A stretch of DNA of 64,000 bases, taken from the NCBI RefSeq assembly GCF_000385925.1, contig NC_021175.1:1962213-2026212 (forward strand), read 5' to 3'. Below, in pieces: positions 42,759 through 51,857 of this stretch. Under the pieces are notes generated by a model. It ran no database searches. It was not told the DNA's origin and saw only the letters and a program-made list of their open reading frames with translations. The first letter of the stretch is position 1, and every line of letters starts with the position of its first letter. Origin of the DNA: Streptococcus cristatus AS 1.3089. GTDB taxonomy: Bacteria; Bacillota; Bacilli; Lactobacillales; Streptococcaceae. Made by a program: the position numbers and the translations under genes.

Positions 42759-42778
42759 AATAATTTCCTCAATTCTTT

Positions 42779-43198
42779 CTAAAAATTTCTATCTAGATAA
42801 TTCTGTAATATCAGCTGAGCCGCCAATTTGTCAATCACTTTTTTGCGCTTGCTGCGGCTGACATCTGCCTGTTCAATCAGCATGCGCTCAGCAGCCACTG
42901 TCGTCAGACGCTCGTCCTGATACTCGACTGGAATTTGGAAAAGCTCGGCAATTTTCTCGCCATAAGCCTTACTCGCTTCCACTCGTGGGCCGCTGGTATT
43001 GTTCATGTTTTTAGGGAGGCCAAGCACAAACTTGTCCACCTTATATTGCTCGACAAGCTCTGTCAAACGCTCAAAACCGAACTGCTCTTTTTCCTCATCA
43101 ATCTGAATGATTTCAAGTCCCTGAGCAGTGAAACCAAGCGGATCGCTAATCGCAACGCCTACCGTTTTCGAGCCGACATCCAGTCCCATAATTCTCAT
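42779..43198 (-). CDS. ruvX: putative pre-16S rRNA nuclease / Holliday-junction resolvase RuvX (YqgF)
   Basis: 139 residues, the usual length. RNase H-like fold with [20 protein letters not shown] at the N-terminus, the [15 protein letters not shown] motif (about 67-81) and [13 protein letters not shown] (about 104-116), which supply the acidic metal ligands. YqgF processes the 5' end of 16S rRNA in E. coli and has been proposed as a resolvase. The ATG overlaps the end of ireB, so the two are translationally coupled. Confidence 0.95.
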   Translation of the reverse strand: MRIMGLDVGSKTVGVAISDPLGFTAQGLEIIQIDEEKEQFGFERLTELVEQYKVDKFVLGLPKNMNNTSGPRVEASKAYGEKIAELFQIPVEYQDERLTTVAAERMLIEQADVSRSKRKKVIDKLAAQLILQNYLDRNF

Positions 43199-43464
43199 CA
43201 GAGGTCAATGCCTTGCCCTTTCAAATAATAACGCACCAGTTCTTCTACGATTTCATCACGTTCGTATTTACGAATCTGGTTTCGAGCATTATTATAACGA
43301 GGCACATAAGCAGGATCTCCACTCAGCACGTAACCTACGATTTGATTGATTGGATTGTAACCCTTGTCATTGAGTGACTTGTAGACATCGGTTAAAGTCT
43401 CACTAATTTCTTTTTTATTTGAATCATCAAGATTAAAACGTACCGTTTCATCTGTAAATCCCAC
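43198..43464 (-). CDS. ireB: IreB family regulatory phosphoprotein (UPF0297)
   Basis: 88 residues, [20 protein letters not shown] start with the N-terminal Thr residues phosphorylated by the PASTA kinase IreK/StkP in enterococci. Helical body [28 protein letters not shown] (partly quoted). Conserved in Firmicutes next to ruvX. It acts in control of cell-wall stress and cephalosporin tolerance in Enterococcus. First gene of ireB-ruvX-yrzB. Confidence 0.94.
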   Translation of the reverse strand: MGFTDETVRFNLDDSNKKEISETLTDVYKSLNDKGYNPINQIVGYVLSGDPAYVPRYNNARNQIRKYERDEIVEELVRYYLKGQGIDL

Positions 43465-43591
43465 AATTACACCCTCTTTCTTTAAGAATATGTCTATTAT
43501 AGCATAATTACAACATTTTCACAAACTTAATCCATGTAAAATTTCTACTTTTTCGACATTTTTTCAACTCTTTACCTCTTCTTCTCATCAA

Positions 43592-43620
43592 AAAACTAGC
43601 CCTTTTTAAAGACTAGTTTT
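43592..43620 (-). terminator. terminator after the lipoprotein gene at 43632
   Basis: The AAAACTAG and CTAGTTTT arms around a 13-nt loop, with T residues following on the minus strand. It lies 12 bp beyond the stop of the 185-residue lipoprotein. Confidence 0.75.
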
Positions 43621-43631
43621 CATCAGACATA

Positions 43632-44189
43632 TTAGGATGGATTGCTAACTTCCTTACCCCCTTCATCTTGGAAGGACTTGATAAATTCTTCTGGCGTCTG
43701 GGACTTCATTTGTTTAAAGAGTGGTCCGTAGGTCGGTACCTTAGCAGCAGCATCGTAATCAAGAGTTGTCGGATCGATGATAAAATCAATATCAACAGTG
43801 CCCTTTTCAGTCACTTTAACCTGAACTTCAATGCCTTTCACTTGTTCAAGCTTATCGACTCCTGAACTTTGCTTGAAGCTCTTACTCACTTCTTCCTGTA
43901 AAGAAGATAAATCTTGACCAGCTAAGTACTCCTTAGCATCTTCTGGTAAATTTTGCGAAATAGCAATATTAACCTTTTCATACTTCTTGCCTTTGTAGGT
44001 AACCGTCAAGGTCATCGTTTGATCAAGTCCTTGTACCTTTTGATTTAACTGATAAGACTTGGTAACCGATTTTTCTTTTGACTCACTTTGAACAGACTGG
44101 TTGCCACCAGCTTTTCCTCCATTTGACTGTTGTCCACAAGCTGTCAACACCGCCAAACTAGCCATTAAAAGTACTACTGATTTTTTCAT
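43632..44189 (-). CDS. YehR-like (DUF1307) lipoprotein A
   Basis: A 185-residue lipoprotein: signal peptide MKKSVVLLMASLAVLTACG with lipobox LTAC (Cys18), a short Gly/Ser/Lys linker, and a DUF1307-type domain starting QTMTLTVTYKGKKYEKVNI and ending PEEFIKSFQDEGGKEV. It is extracytoplasmic and membrane-anchored. The next gene upstream encodes a diverged homologue with the same architecture and the shared C-terminal PEEFI/PEEYI element. The function is unknown. Confidence 0.87.
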   Translation of the reverse strand: MKKSVVLLMASLAVLTACGQQSNGGKAGGNQSVQSESKEKSVTKSYQLNQKVQGLDQTMTLTVTYKGKKYEKVNIAISQNLPEDAKEYLAGQDLSSLQEEVSKSFKQSSGVDKLEQVKGIEVQVKVTEKGTVDIDFIIDPTTLDYDAAAKVPTYGPLFKQMKSQTPEEFIKSFQDEGGKEVSNPS

Positions 44190-44232
44190 TTCTTTCTCCT
44201 TTTTGGTTTTCTATGATTGACAAGAAGCTTCC

Positions 44233-44799
44233 TTACTGTTGCTCCTCAGCTCCGTTCATCAATAAATTATCGATATATTCTTCCGGTGGCATCTGCGTCA
44301 TTTCTTTTAGATTGCTATTTTTAAAATAGTTTAAAGTAAGTGCCTTTTCGATATCCAAATTGTCAAAATCGTAGGTTGAAGTGATTTTTAGTTCATTTTC
44401 ATTGAGAATCTGGACATTTCCAGTGAAACCAGCAACTGTTTTGGCTTGGGTATAGTCCGTATCCTTTTGCATTGACTCATCCAAGAGCCGCTGAGTCTCC
44501 TCCAGCCCCACTTCTTTAATCGCATTTTTGATGCTATCATCGGTCGGAGTAATTCTCTCCATGATTAGCTTGAGAAACCGTTTCCCTTGATAAGTGATCG
44601 TTTGACTAGATTGAATTCCTTGCTCATCTTTTGGAAAAACCAGCTTTTTGGTAATAATTTCCTGCTTTTCAGCCTGAGTGATAATGGGAAGAGTTGTAGT
44701 AATCTCCTCTTTTTTCCCTTTTGGCTTGTCTGCTTTCTTTTGAGCACAACCAGTCAAAATCACCGCTGTTAAGCCAAGAATAAGTAAAAATTTTTTCAC
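44233..44799 (-). CDS. YehR-like (DUF1307) lipoprotein B
   Basis: A 188-residue lipoprotein: MKKFLLILGLTAVILTGCAQ with lipobox LTGC (Cys18), a Lys-rich linker, then the DUF1307-like domain (SSQTITYQGKRFLKLIMER) ending in MPPEEYIDNLLMNGA. A tandem homologue of the lipoprotein at 43632, separated by 43 bp and probably co-transcribed. A possible -10 element (TTGTATCAT region near 44820) precedes it. The role is unknown. Confidence 0.86.
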   Translation of the reverse strand: MKKFLLILGLTAVILTGCAQKKADKPKGKKEEITTTLPIITQAEKQEIITKKLVFPKDEQGIQSSQTITYQGKRFLKLIMERITPTDDSIKNAIKEVGLEETQRLLDESMQKDTDYTQAKTVAGFTGNVQILNENELKITSTYDFDNLDIEKALTLNYFKNSNLKEMTQMPPEEYIDNLLMNGAEEQQ

Positions 44800-44875
44800 G
44801 TTCCGTCCTCCTCAGAGATATTGTATCATAGTTTAACCGCTTGTCAATGATTTTTATGTGATGAAAATAGGAAAA

Positions 44876-45050
44876 GAGGCTGGGACAAAAGTCCTAGCCT
44901 CTCAATTGTCTTTGGATTGTCGAGCAAGACGCAGTGGTTGAGTGAGCTCTATTACGCTGATTTCATCAGTTTTTACAGCCCTACTCAACTGTGCGGAGGT
45001 GGGACGACGAAATCAAATTCTATCGAATTACCGATTTCTGTCACACTCTC
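44876..45050 (+). repeat. 175-bp interspersed stem-loop repeat, copy 7
   Basis: A full copy in the copy-1 orientation with several private substitutions (GAGTGAGCTC, TATCGAATT, GTCACACTC). Its right end lies 13 bp beyond the spx stop. Read on the minus strand, the far hairpin is followed by TTTTCCTATTTTC. Confidence 0.95.
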
Positions 45051-45063
45051 TATTTTTATCCAT

Positions 45064-45462
45064 TTATAGAGCTGCCCGTAAGCGAGCTTCTGCATTTTCG
45101 ACATTGCGCACTGCACGAGGCAAGAAGGCACGGATATCGTCTTCCTTGTAACCAACTTGGAGACGCTTATCATCCACCAAAATCGGACTTTTCAGAATCC
45201 GTGGTGTTTCCATGATAATGTCAATGACTTCGTTTACACTCAAATCTTCAATATCAACACCGAGTCCTTTTGCATAACGGTTTTTTGAAGATACAATGCT
45301 GGCAATGCCATTTTCAGTTTTTGCTAAAATATCAAGAATTTCTTCTTTGGTAATTCCTTCCTTACCAAGGTTTTGCTCCTTGTAAGTCAATTGATGGGCG
45401 TTTAGCCAGGTCTTTGCTTTTTTGCAGCTAGTACAACTTGAAACCGTATAAATTGTGATCAT
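45064..45462 (-). CDS. spx: Spx-family transcriptional regulator
   Basis: A 132-residue ArsC-fold regulator that binds the RNA polymerase alpha C-terminal domain and controls thiol/oxidative stress genes. The redox switch C10-x2-C13 is intact (VSSCTSCKKAK). LTYKEQNLGKEG and ETPRILKSPILVDDKRLQVGY match Spx rather than arsenate reductase. Streptococci have two Spx proteins (SpxA1/SpxA2); which one this is cannot be decided here. It has its own promoter with overlapping palindromes (45484-45509). Repeat copy 7 follows the stop. Confidence 0.93.
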   Translation of the reverse strand: MITIYTVSSCTSCKKAKTWLNAHQLTYKEQNLGKEGITKEEILDILAKTENGIASIVSSKNRYAKGLGVDIEDLSVNEVIDIIMETPRILKSPILVDDKRLQVGYKEDDIRAFLPRAVRNVENAEARLRAAL

Positions 45463-45483
45463 GCAAGTACTCCTTTCGCTACA

Positions 45484-45509
45484 CGATACTACTATCGTAG
45501 TATATTATA
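45484..45509 (-). promoter_or_regulatory. spx promoter with overlapping palindromes
   Basis: On the minus strand an extended -10 TGG-TATAAT has its -10 at 45504-45509. Immediately downstream are two overlapping inverted repeats: TACTACTATCGTAGTA (45487-45502, 6-4-6) and ACGATACTACTATCGT (45484-45499, 6-4-6). Their position over the transcription start suggests a repressor operator. I cannot assign it to a named regulator. Confidence 0.55.
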
Positions 45510-45547
45510 CCACAAAAACCATCGGTCTTGCGACCTATTTTGAAAAA

Positions 45548-46696
45548 TTATTCCTCAATGTCAAAAGCATCATCTAGGTCAAGAGTGACTTCTTCCAACT
45601 TTTCAATAGGAGCCTCAGCCTTACCCTTCGCAGTTTCTGCCGCCTCATCATCTTCAATCAAACCGTATCGTACACGGACTTGACGGTCGATTTCGTCAAA
45701 GACTTCTGGATGATCAGCCAAGTATTTCTTGGCATTTTCAGAACCTTGGCCGATTTTTTCATCGTTGTAGGAGTACCAAGCACCCGCTTTTTTAATGATA
45801 TCCAAATCAGTCGCAATCTTAATCAACTCACCTGTCTTAGAAATACCTTCTCCGTACATGATTTCCACAAAGGCTTCCTTGAATGGCGGAGCTACCTTGT
45901 TTTTAACGACTTTGATTTTGGTTTCCTTACCAACGTTGGTATCCTTGGCATCGCCAGTACCCTTGATCTGGGTATTACCACGAACATCCAGACGGACAGA
46001 TGCGTAGAACTTGAGGGCACGTCCACCTGGTGTTGTTTCAGGATTTCCAAACATAACACCAACTTTTTCACGCAACTGGTTGATAAAGATGGCAATCGTC
46101 TTGGTTTTGTTGATAGAAGCAGACAGTTTGCGCATGGCTTGGCTCATCATCCGAGCCTGCAAACCAACGTGGCTGTCACCGATATCCCCATCGATTTCCG
46201 CACGAGGTACTAGGGCCGCAACCGAGTCGATAACGACCAAATCAACTGCACCAGAATCAATCAATTTACCAGCAATTTCAAGACCTTGTTCCCCAGAATC
46301 AGGCTGAGACAGCAGCAATTCATCAATGTTTACACCCAGAGCTGCAGCGTATGACGGATCCAAAGCGTGCTCAGCATCGATAAAGGCTGCAATTCCACCT
46401 TCTTTTTGCGCTTGAGCCACCGCGTGAAGGGCAACGGTTGTCTTACCAGAAGACTCTGGACCGTAAATCTCAATAATCCGTCCCTTAGGATAGCCACCCG
46501 CACCGAGAGCGATATCCAAAGCCAGAGAGCCTGAACTCATGACTTGAACTTTTTGCTCAGCTCGCTCACCCAGACGCATAATGGCTCCCTTACCGAAGTC
46601 TTTTTCAATGTTTTTTAAGGCATTGTCCAAAGCTTTTTGGCGTTCATCTCCAAATTTCTTTGTAATTTCATCCAAATTTTTCTGTTTTTTTGCCAT
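45548..46696 (-). CDS. recA: recombinase RecA
   Basis: The strand-exchange ATPase for homologous recombination, DNA repair and integration of transforming DNA. 382 residues. Walker A is GPESSGKTT (79-87), Walker [11 protein letters not shown], loop L2 [13 protein letters not shown]. The C-terminal tail is acidic ([10 protein letters not shown]), as in other RecA proteins. It lies 57 bp downstream of cinA, the cinA-recA competence-induced operon of streptococci. Confidence 0.98.
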   Translation of the reverse strand: MAKKQKNLDEITKKFGDERQKALDNALKNIEKDFGKGAIMRLGERAEQKVQVMSSGSLALDIALGAGGYPKGRIIEIYGPESSGKTTVALHAVAQAQKEGGIAAFIDAEHALDPSYAAALGVNIDELLLSQPDSGEQGLEIAGKLIDSGAVDLVVIDSVAALVPRAEIDGDIGDSHVGLQARMMSQAMRKLSASINKTKTIAIFINQLREKVGVMFGNPETTPGGRALKFYASVRLDVRGNTQIKGTGDAKDTNVGKETKIKVVKNKVAPPFKEAFVEIMYGEGISKTGELIKIATDLDIIKKAGAWYSYNDEKIGQGSENAKKYLADHPEVFDEIDRQVRVRYGLIEDDEAAETAKGKAEAPIEKLEEVTLDLDDAFDIEE

Positions 46697-46753
46697 TTAT
46701 TTCTCCTGTTTTTTCTAAAATGTCTTTTGGCCATCTGTTCATTATACCAAAAA

Positions 46754-48010
46754 TCAGTTCTTTAATAAAGTTTTTCGTACGAGGTTGAAGGCGTGCATGA
46801 CAGCAATTTTCCGCACATCACGTCGGCTGCGACCAGCAATATTGACCTCAATCATTTCCGTTCCTGATTCACTCGCTAGGCCAATAAAAACTGTCCCAGC
46901 TGGATGGCCTTCCAGCGAATCTGGTCCTGCCACGCCTGTCAGACTGACAGCCAAGTCACTCCGAGTCAGCTTTCTAGCCTGCTCTGCCATTTTCCCAGCC
47001 GTAAAAGCAGAAACAACGCCGTGCTGCTCCAGCTCTTCCAATGGAATATCCAGCATCCGGCTCTTTTCCTCCATGCTGTAGGTGACAAAGCCACCTGAAA
47101 AAATGGAAGAAGCTCCAGCAAAATCAGCCAAGGTGGCCTGAAAGAGTCCTGCTGTCAGACTCTCCGCCGCCGAAATCGTCTTTCCTTGACTCTTGAGCAA
47201 GTCAAAGGCCACTTGAGCAAGCGAATTGTCGTCTCCATAACCGTAGAAAATCTCAGACAAAGGCTGTCCCTCAAAAGTCTGATGCGCCAAAATAGACTTT
47301 TCCACAGCCTCAAACTTGGCATCAGCTTCTGCCTGACTCAAAGCCTTGGTGGACAATCGCAAGGTCACTTCGCCCGTCTTTGCATAAGGTGCAATGGTCG
47401 GATCGCTTTGTTGCTCAATCATCTCGGCCAAAATAGTTACCAGCTGACTCTCGCCAATACCGAAGAAGCGGAGCACCCGTGAATACAATTTCTGTCCTGT
47501 GGATAGGAGGGGAACCAGCTCGTTATTGACCATAGGTTTGAGCTCGCTAGGTGGGCCAGGCAGGACCACATAGGTCACTCCGTCGGCTTCTAATAAACCG
47601 CCAACAGCTAAGCCAGTCGCATTTGGTAGCGGAGTCGAGCCTGTCACCAGCTGGGCCTGACGTTCATTGTTGGGCGTTCGGGCATAGTCCGGTCGGCTAG
47701 CAAAAAAACGATCTAACTTTTCCACAGCCGCTGGATCGAAGCTCAAATCTCGACCGACAAATTTAGCCAAGGTCTGCTTGGTCAAATCATCCTCTGTTGG
47801 TCCCAATCCCCCTGTCAGGATAATTAAATCACTGCGCTCTTTGGCAATTTCTAGGACAGAGAGAAGACGATTTTCATTGTCCCCCACTGCCGTCTGAAAA
47901 TAGACATCAACTCCTAGACTAGCTAGCTTTTCAGATAAAAACTGGGCATTGGTATTGACAATCTGACCTGTCAGAATCTCTGTGCCCACAGCAATAATTT
48001 CTGCTTTCAT
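46754..48010 (-). CDS. cinA: competence/damage-inducible protein CinA
   Basis: 418 residues from the ATG at 48010 ([21 protein letters not shown] upstream). The frame is open 24 codons further up but that part crosses the promoter. N-terminal MoaB/Mog-like domain ([13 protein letters not shown]) and C-terminal nicotinamide-nucleotide amidase-like domain ([21 protein letters not shown]). In pneumococcus CinA is competence-induced and helps recruit RecA to the membrane. A CIN box lies 17 bp upstream. Confidence 0.96.
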   Translation of the reverse strand: MKAEIIAVGTEILTGQIVNTNAQFLSEKLASLGVDVYFQTAVGDNENRLLSVLEIAKERSDLIILTGGLGPTEDDLTKQTLAKFVGRDLSFDPAAVEKLDRFFASRPDYARTPNNERQAQLVTGSTPLPNATGLAVGGLLEADGVTYVVLPGPPSELKPMVNNELVPLLSTGQKLYSRVLRFFGIGESQLVTILAEMIEQQSDPTIAPYAKTGEVTLRLSTKALSQAEADAKFEAVEKSILAHQTFEGQPLSEIFYGYGDDNSLAQVAFDLLKSQGKTISAAESLTAGLFQATLADFAGASSIFSGGFVTYSMEEKSRMLDIPLEELEQHGVVSAFTAGKMAEQARKLTRSDLAVSLTGVAGPDSLEGHPAGTVFIGLASESGTEMIEVNIAGRSRRDVRKIAVMHAFNLVRKTLLKN

Positions 48011-48027
48011 AGAACCTCCTACCTTAC

Positions 48028-48035
48028 TATTCGGA
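48028..48035 (-). promoter_or_regulatory. ComX CIN box of cinA-recA
   Basis: TCCGAATA on the minus strand matches TACGAATA at 7 of 8 positions. The 14 bp between box and ribosome site (GTAAGGT...AGGAGG) are nearly the same as upstream of comYA, supporting common late-competence control. Confidence 0.88.
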
Positions 48036-48100
48036 ATTGGCTTTATTTTATCACAAAAAAGAGTAAAAAAGTTGATTTTCATGTCTGGAAATAAAAAGAG

Positions 48101-48142
48101 CTGTCAACTTTATTGACAAAGTTGTCAACATCCTGTGGATAA
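48101..48142. promoter_or_regulatory. alternating inverted half-sites and a DnaA-box match between cinA and the XRE gene
   Basis: CTGTCAA, TTGACAA (48113-48119) and TTGTCAA (48122-48128) alternate in orientation; the last two form a perfect 7-2-7 palindrome. Six bp further lies TGTGGATAA (48134-48142), the exact complement of the DnaA box TTATCCACA. It lies in the divergent promoter region and may be the operator of the adjacent XRE regulator. Confidence 0.45.
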
Positions 48143-48195
48143 CTTTTGAAATTCTGTTTGTTATGGAGAATAACTGCCTTGTTAGGCAGATGCTA

Positions 48196-48224
48196 TTGGC
48201 AAAGGAGACTTTTCTTTTTATAAT
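48196..48224 (+). promoter_or_regulatory. promoter of the XRE-membrane protein gene
   Basis: TTGGCA (48196-48201) and TATAAT (48219-48224) have a 17-bp spacer. They lie 56 bp before the ATG at 48280. Confidence 0.8.
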
Positions 48225-48279
48225 AAAAATGAAAAGGATGGAAAGAAAAATTATTTATGTTATTAGAAAGGGAATCATC

Positions 48280-48690
48280 ATGAAAATCTCTCAAGTTCTC
48301 AAAGACATTCGTCAACAACATCAACTCACTCAGGAAGCCTTAGCAGAAAGACTCAAGGTTTCCCGCTCCGCCATTGCCCGCTGGGAAAGCGAAAAAGGTA
48401 TCCCTGATATTGGAAATCTCATCGCTATCAGTCGGGAGTTTGATATCAGCCTGGACACACTCATCAAGGAGGATGGGCGCTTGGAGAAAAAGGTTATCGA
48501 AGACAGTAAGGCTAAGAAATGGCATTATTTAGTCATTCTCTACCTTTTTTCCATCTTGGTTTATATTGGTGTCTTTGCTTACTTGCACCATATCTTTATG
48601 GCTGGCTTCCTCGTCTCTACCCTCTTCATGCTTTTTTACGAGCTACGCATCTTTATCAAGGAAAAGATTTGGATGCAGAAAGAGGAATAA
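48280..48690 (+). CDS. XRE-family regulator with C-terminal membrane helices
   Basis: 136 residues from the ATG at 48280 (GAAAGG upstream). An N-terminal Cro/CI-type helix-turn-helix (about 5-60: LTQEALAERLKVSRSAIARWE) is fused to two TM helices (about 81-100 and 104-122) and a short basic tail. The architecture suggests a membrane-tethered DNA-binding regulator. Target genes are unknown; the inverted repeats upstream are a candidate autoregulatory site. It is the only plus-strand gene in this minus-strand block and shares a bidirectional terminator with the acetyltransferase gene. Confidence 0.85.
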   Translation: MKISQVLKDIRQQHQLTQEALAERLKVSRSAIARWESEKGIPDIGNLIAISREFDISLDTLIKEDGRLEKKVIEDSKAKKWHYLVILYLFSILVYIGVFAYLHHIFMAGFLVSTLFMLFYELRIFIKEKIWMQKEE

Positions 48691-48711
48691 GAATATTCAC
48701 AGGCTATAGAA

Positions 48712-48742
48712 AAAGCCTAGACAAGATATTTGTCTAGGTTTC
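48712..48742. terminator. bidirectional terminator between XRE and acetyltransferase genes
   Basis: The AAGCCTAGACAA and TTGTCTAGGTTT arms have a 5-nt loop and A/T-rich flanks on both sides. The TAG stop of the minus-strand gene (48734-48736) lies inside the stem. Confidence 0.8.
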
Positions 48743-49291
48743 TTTCTCGTCATTTTTTAACTTACTTTCATAGCGGAGACGGATGGTCGGCTCTCCGCGA
48801 AGGCTCAATCCCGCCTTTTCCCACATCAGGGTCATCCCAATTTTTTCTAAAACTCCTTGACTAGCAAGATTAGGCTTAGTCGTGTGGGCAAGAAATATCT
48901 TTACCCCCGGCATGTTCTGAGCCAATTCTTTCAAGGCTAAGGCTGCTTCAGTTGCGTAGCCTTTTCTATGATAGTTAGCATTGACAGTATAGCCTATTTC
49001 CGCCGTTTCTTGTTCCGTATCTATTCGAAGAGAGATATTACCAATTAATTTGCCTTCAGATTTTAACTCAATACCGTAGCGACCCAAAGGAGCGCTTAAA
49101 TTATATAAAACAAGACTCTCTCGGCTCTCTTCTATGCTTTGGTGCTCTGGATAATCATATTTTAATAATTCTCCATCTGAAGTATATTCATGATAATCCA
49201 ACAAATCATCCATAGTCATGGGACGTAGGAGGAGACGCTCCGTCTCCAAGATACGATTCTCCGCTAAATATACTAAGGCTTTATTATCCAT
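48734..49291 (-). CDS. GNAT acetyltransferase, RimJ/RimL type
   Basis: 185 residues. The RimJ/RimL-like start is LETERLLLRPMTMDDLLDYHEY, with the acetyl-CoA-binding NANYHRKGYATEAALAL segment and a C-terminal NLASQGVLEKIGM element characteristic of protein N-terminal or small-molecule acetyltransferases. The substrate is unknown. It is minus-strand, convergent with the XRE gene, whose terminator includes this gene's stop codon. Confidence 0.88.
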   Translation of the reverse strand: MDNKALVYLAENRILETERLLLRPMTMDDLLDYHEYTSDGELLKYDYPEHQSIEESRESLVLYNLSAPLGRYGIELKSEGKLIGNISLRIDTEQETAEIGYTVNANYHRKGYATEAALALKELAQNMPGVKIFLAHTTKPNLASQGVLEKIGMTLMWEKAGLSLRGEPTIRLRYESKLKNDEKET

Positions 49292-49362
49292 CCTTCATTT
49301 CCTTTCTGAATAATCTTAAAAATGACTAAATCACAATATCTTCTTTTTATTGACTTAGCAGT

Positions 49363-50022
49363 CTACTGGCTTATTGAAAAAATTGTAATCACAAAAGCAA
49401 TGATATTATTGCAACAATGAAGGGCAATTGGATACCAGATATTTTTGTCCTTTCTCAGATACAGGAGCGAGAGAAGAAGACCTCCGGCAATATAGGAAAT
49501 AGCTGTCACCCACTCTGATAAGTCCCAGCTGTGCATATGAAGGGTGGCAAATAGAAAGGTTGTTAAGACAATACCGAGCCCGTCAGAGAATTTTGCCAAG
49601 AAGCTGCCTAGGAAAAAGCGACGGAAGAAAAACTCTTCAACGATTGGCCCAATAAAGCAGCCGATAAGCAAGATTAGAAAGGGATTTTTCAACAAGGCAC
49701 CTTGAATATTGGCTTCATTCTGTCCCTGCAGTGGCAAGTCCAGACTATACTTGATGAAGGCTGAAAGAAAGTTGCAGGCAATGGACAGGAGGAAAACAAA
49801 GACCATATACAAGGAAATCGTTTTTAGAAATTCCTTCTTTTTAGTCAGAATCAAGGCTAGCTGCTCCTTTAATTCTTCCCGATAAGCTAAGATTCCCAAA
49901 ATAAATAAAAGGAAATAAACTGGGTAAATCAACCAATTTATCCCAAGCAGTTCCAAGCCTCTACCTAAAAAGAAGATTGTATAGAGGGTGATAAAAATAA
50001 GGAGAAATTTTCTTGTTTTCAT
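49363..50022 (-). CDS. CPBP family intramembrane metalloprotease
   Basis: 219 residues from the ATG at 50022 (GGAAG 8 bp upstream, located inside the end of tag). It has about seven hydrophobic segments and the CPBP/Abi motifs: EEFFFRRFF (EExxxR), FATLHMHSW and the C-terminal HCCNN. Relatives process membrane substrates such as CAAX proteins or protect against self-made bacteriocins. No bacteriocin gene is adjacent. It is 4 bp from tag, probably one operon ruvA-tag-CPBP. Confidence 0.87.
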   Translation of the reverse strand: MKTRKFLLIFITLYTIFFLGRGLELLGINWLIYPVYFLLFILGILAYREELKEQLALILTKKKEFLKTISLYMVFVFLLSIACNFLSAFIKYSLDLPLQGQNEANIQGALLKNPFLILLIGCFIGPIVEEFFFRRFFLGSFLAKFSDGLGIVLTTFLFATLHMHSWDLSEWVTAISYIAGGLLLSLLYLRKDKNIWYPIALHCCNNIIAFVITIFSISQ

Positions 50023-50026
50023 TGTT

Positions 50027-50581
50027 CTACTTCCAATCACAATCATTTTCATGGTCATTGATAAGGCCAGCTGCTTCTAGGAATGAATAGGCACAAACTG
50101 GACCGACAAATTTGAAGCCCTGCTTTTTCAGCGCCTTGGACATAGTTTCTGACAACTCTGTCTTAGTAGGTGCTTCCTTGTAGTTCGTAATTTGATTGTC
50201 AATCGTTTTGAAATCAACAAAGGACCAGACAAAGTCATTAAAAGAGCTAAACTGCTTTTGAACAGCCAAAAAAGCTTGGGCATTGGCCCTGGTCGCATAG
50301 ATTTTCATCTTATTACGGACGATATTAGGATTATCCAAAAGAGCATCCAAGTCTGCATCCGTCATTTGGGCAATTTTCTGGGCGTCATAGAAATGAAAAG
50401 CTTCTCGAAAAGCTTGACGCTTATTGAGAATGGTCTCCCAAGAAAGCCCAGCCTGATAGGTCTCCATGCAGAGCAGTTCAAATAATTTCTGATCATCATG
50501 GAGAGGTTTGCCCCACTCCTCATCATGGTAGGCTACATACAAGAGGTTGTTCATCTTTACCCAGCCACAGCGTTTTGTCAT
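50027..50581 (-). CDS. tag: DNA-3-methyladenine glycosylase I
   Basis: A base-excision repair enzyme removing 3-methyladenine. 184 residues, the normal size. Zinc-snap and active-site residues are visible: CGWVKMNNLLYVAYHDEEWG at the N-terminus and FVGPVCAYSFLEAAGLINDH at the C-terminus with the conserved Cys/His ligands. It lies 9 bp downstream of ruvA and 4 bp upstream of the protease gene. The mutL-ruvA-tag order is typical of streptococci, though here mutL and ruvA are separated by an inserted plus-strand gene pair. Confidence 0.95.
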   Translation of the reverse strand: MTKRCGWVKMNNLLYVAYHDEEWGKPLHDDQKLFELLCMETYQAGLSWETILNKRQAFREAFHFYDAQKIAQMTDADLDALLDNPNIVRNKMKIYATRANAQAFLAVQKQFSSFNDFVWSFVDFKTIDNQITNYKEAPTKTELSETMSKALKKQGFKFVGPVCAYSFLEAAGLINDHENDCDWK

Positions 50582-50590
50582 ATCTTCCTC

Positions 50591-51181
50591 CTATTTCACC
50601 AACATCTTAAGGGCAGACTTGATATAGTTTTCTGCTGTATCCGTTGTTCCTTCAAAGAATTTCTTGATTTTCTTGAGCTCAGCAGCTTTGTAGCCTAAAG
50701 CCAGCATAGCTTCCATGGCTTCCTCTAGCTCCTGATTATCCACAGTCCGGACGGGCGCCTTGCTTTCTGTCGGACCATCCGCCGCCACTACCTTGCCTTC
50801 TAAGTCCAGCACCATCTGCTGGGCTGTCTTCTTGCCAATCTTAGGAAACTTGGTCAGGTAGGTGATGTTTTTCTGCTCAATGGCTTGTACCAAGCCAGCA
50901 TTATCATCAGCCGCAATAATAGCCAGGGCAGACACTGGGCCAATACCTGAGACTGAAATCAAGTTGAGAAAAAGTTGCTTCTCCTCCTCGGTTGCAAAAC
51001 CATATAAGAGTTCCGCATCTTCTCTTACCACCTGGTGAACATAGACCTTAGCTTCCTGATGGAGATGTCCTGAGTAAGCATAAGGGTTGGCCACATGAAG
51101 AATATATCCGATAGAGTTGACTTCCAATACAATATATTTAGCTGTAATTTTGCTGATGATTCCTTTAAAATATTCGTACAT
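50591..51181 (-). CDS. ruvA: Holliday junction branch migration protein RuvA
   Basis: 196 residues from the ATG at 51181 ([20 protein letters not shown]). OB-fold domain I, two helix-hairpin-helix motifs ([31 protein letters not shown]) and the mobile C-terminal domain III ([20 protein letters not shown]) that contacts RuvB. A weak AAGAAGG site precedes the start. The upstream open frame lacks one. First gene of ruvA-tag. Confidence 0.96.
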   Translation of the reverse strand: MYEYFKGIISKITAKYIVLEVNSIGYILHVANPYAYSGHLHQEAKVYVHQVVREDAELLYGFATEEEKQLFLNLISVSGIGPVSALAIIAADDNAGLVQAIEQKNITYLTKFPKIGKKTAQQMVLDLEGKVVAADGPTESKAPVRTVDNQELEEAMEAMLALGYKAAELKKIKKFFEGTTDTAENYIKSALKMLVK

Positions 51182-51266
51182 AATCTTCCTTCTTTTTATA
51201 TCATTTTGCCTATCTAGTATATCATATTTTGAGTCTGGAAACTGCAAATAGAAGTGCAACCGGTAG

Positions 51267-51295
51267 TTGACAAAATGTACAGGAAGCTGTATTCT
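51267..51295 (+). promoter_or_regulatory. promoter of the XRE-RDD gene pair
   Basis: TTGACA (51267-51272) and TATTCT (51290-51295) have a 17-bp spacer. They lie 55 bp before the ATG, divergent from ruvA. Confidence 0.65.
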
Positions 51296-51350
51296 CAAGA
51301 TGACTAAAAGCTGTTAGGATAGAGTTAGCAAAGAAAAGGAGGCCGTCACG

Positions 51351-51857
51351 ATGAAACTCGCTGATAAATTATTTGAACTAAGAAAAGAAAAAGGCTGGTC
51401 ACAAGAAAAACTGGCTGAACAAATCAATGTCTCTCGCCAGAGCATTTCCAAGTGGGAATCTGGCCAAGCGCTGCCAGAGCTGGAAAAAATTGTAGAACTG
51501 AGCAAGATTTTCCAGGTGACGACAGATTATCTGCTTTTAGAAGACAGCGACAAGCCGGAAATAAAACCCATCCTCTCAGAAGACGAAAAAGACCGCTACT
51601 ATAAGCAAGTAAAATCTTATGGCTTCTGGCATATTTTGTATATTCTTGTATCAGCCTTGGCTATTTATCTCTTTTCCGCAGGTTCTATCTTTCCAGCAAA
51701 ATTCACTGCCCTAGTCTGGCTAACTTTTTTCCTCCTAGTCGCATCAGCAATGGCTATTAACAAGGCGCTAAAGATTAAGGAAAAGTATCTGGACAAGGTT
51801 ATCGGCTTTGATGAGGATTCTAAGAAAGAAGGTGCTAAAGATGAAACTAAAAACTGA
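51351..51857 (+). CDS. XRE-family regulator with C-terminal membrane domain
   Basis: 168 residues. Helix-turn-helix (about 4-60; [19 protein letters not shown]), linker, two TM helices (about 95-111 and 118-135), and a charged tail. The ATG follows AAAGGAGG with ideal spacing. It overlaps the start of the RDD gene by 17 bp, so the two are co-expressed. Same architecture as the XRE-TM protein at 48280 and common in Firmicute small regulator/membrane-protein pairs. Function unknown. Confidence 0.87.
   Translation: MKLADKLFELRKEKGWSQEKLAEQINVSRQSISKWESGQALPELEKIVELSKIFQVTTDYLLLEDSDKPEIKPILSEDEKDRYYKQVKSYGFWHILYILVSALAIYLFSAGSIFPAKFTALVWLTFFLLVASAMAINKALKIKEKYLDKVIGFDEDSKKEGAKDETKN

Noticed and set aside
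43262..43275. TACGAATC within ireB
   Set aside because: Coding sequence of ireB, wrong last base, no downstream gene in that orientation.
48134..48142. DnaA box as evidence of a replication origin
   Set aside because: A single exact box without a cluster, DUE or dnaA/dnaN neighbourhood; not an origin.
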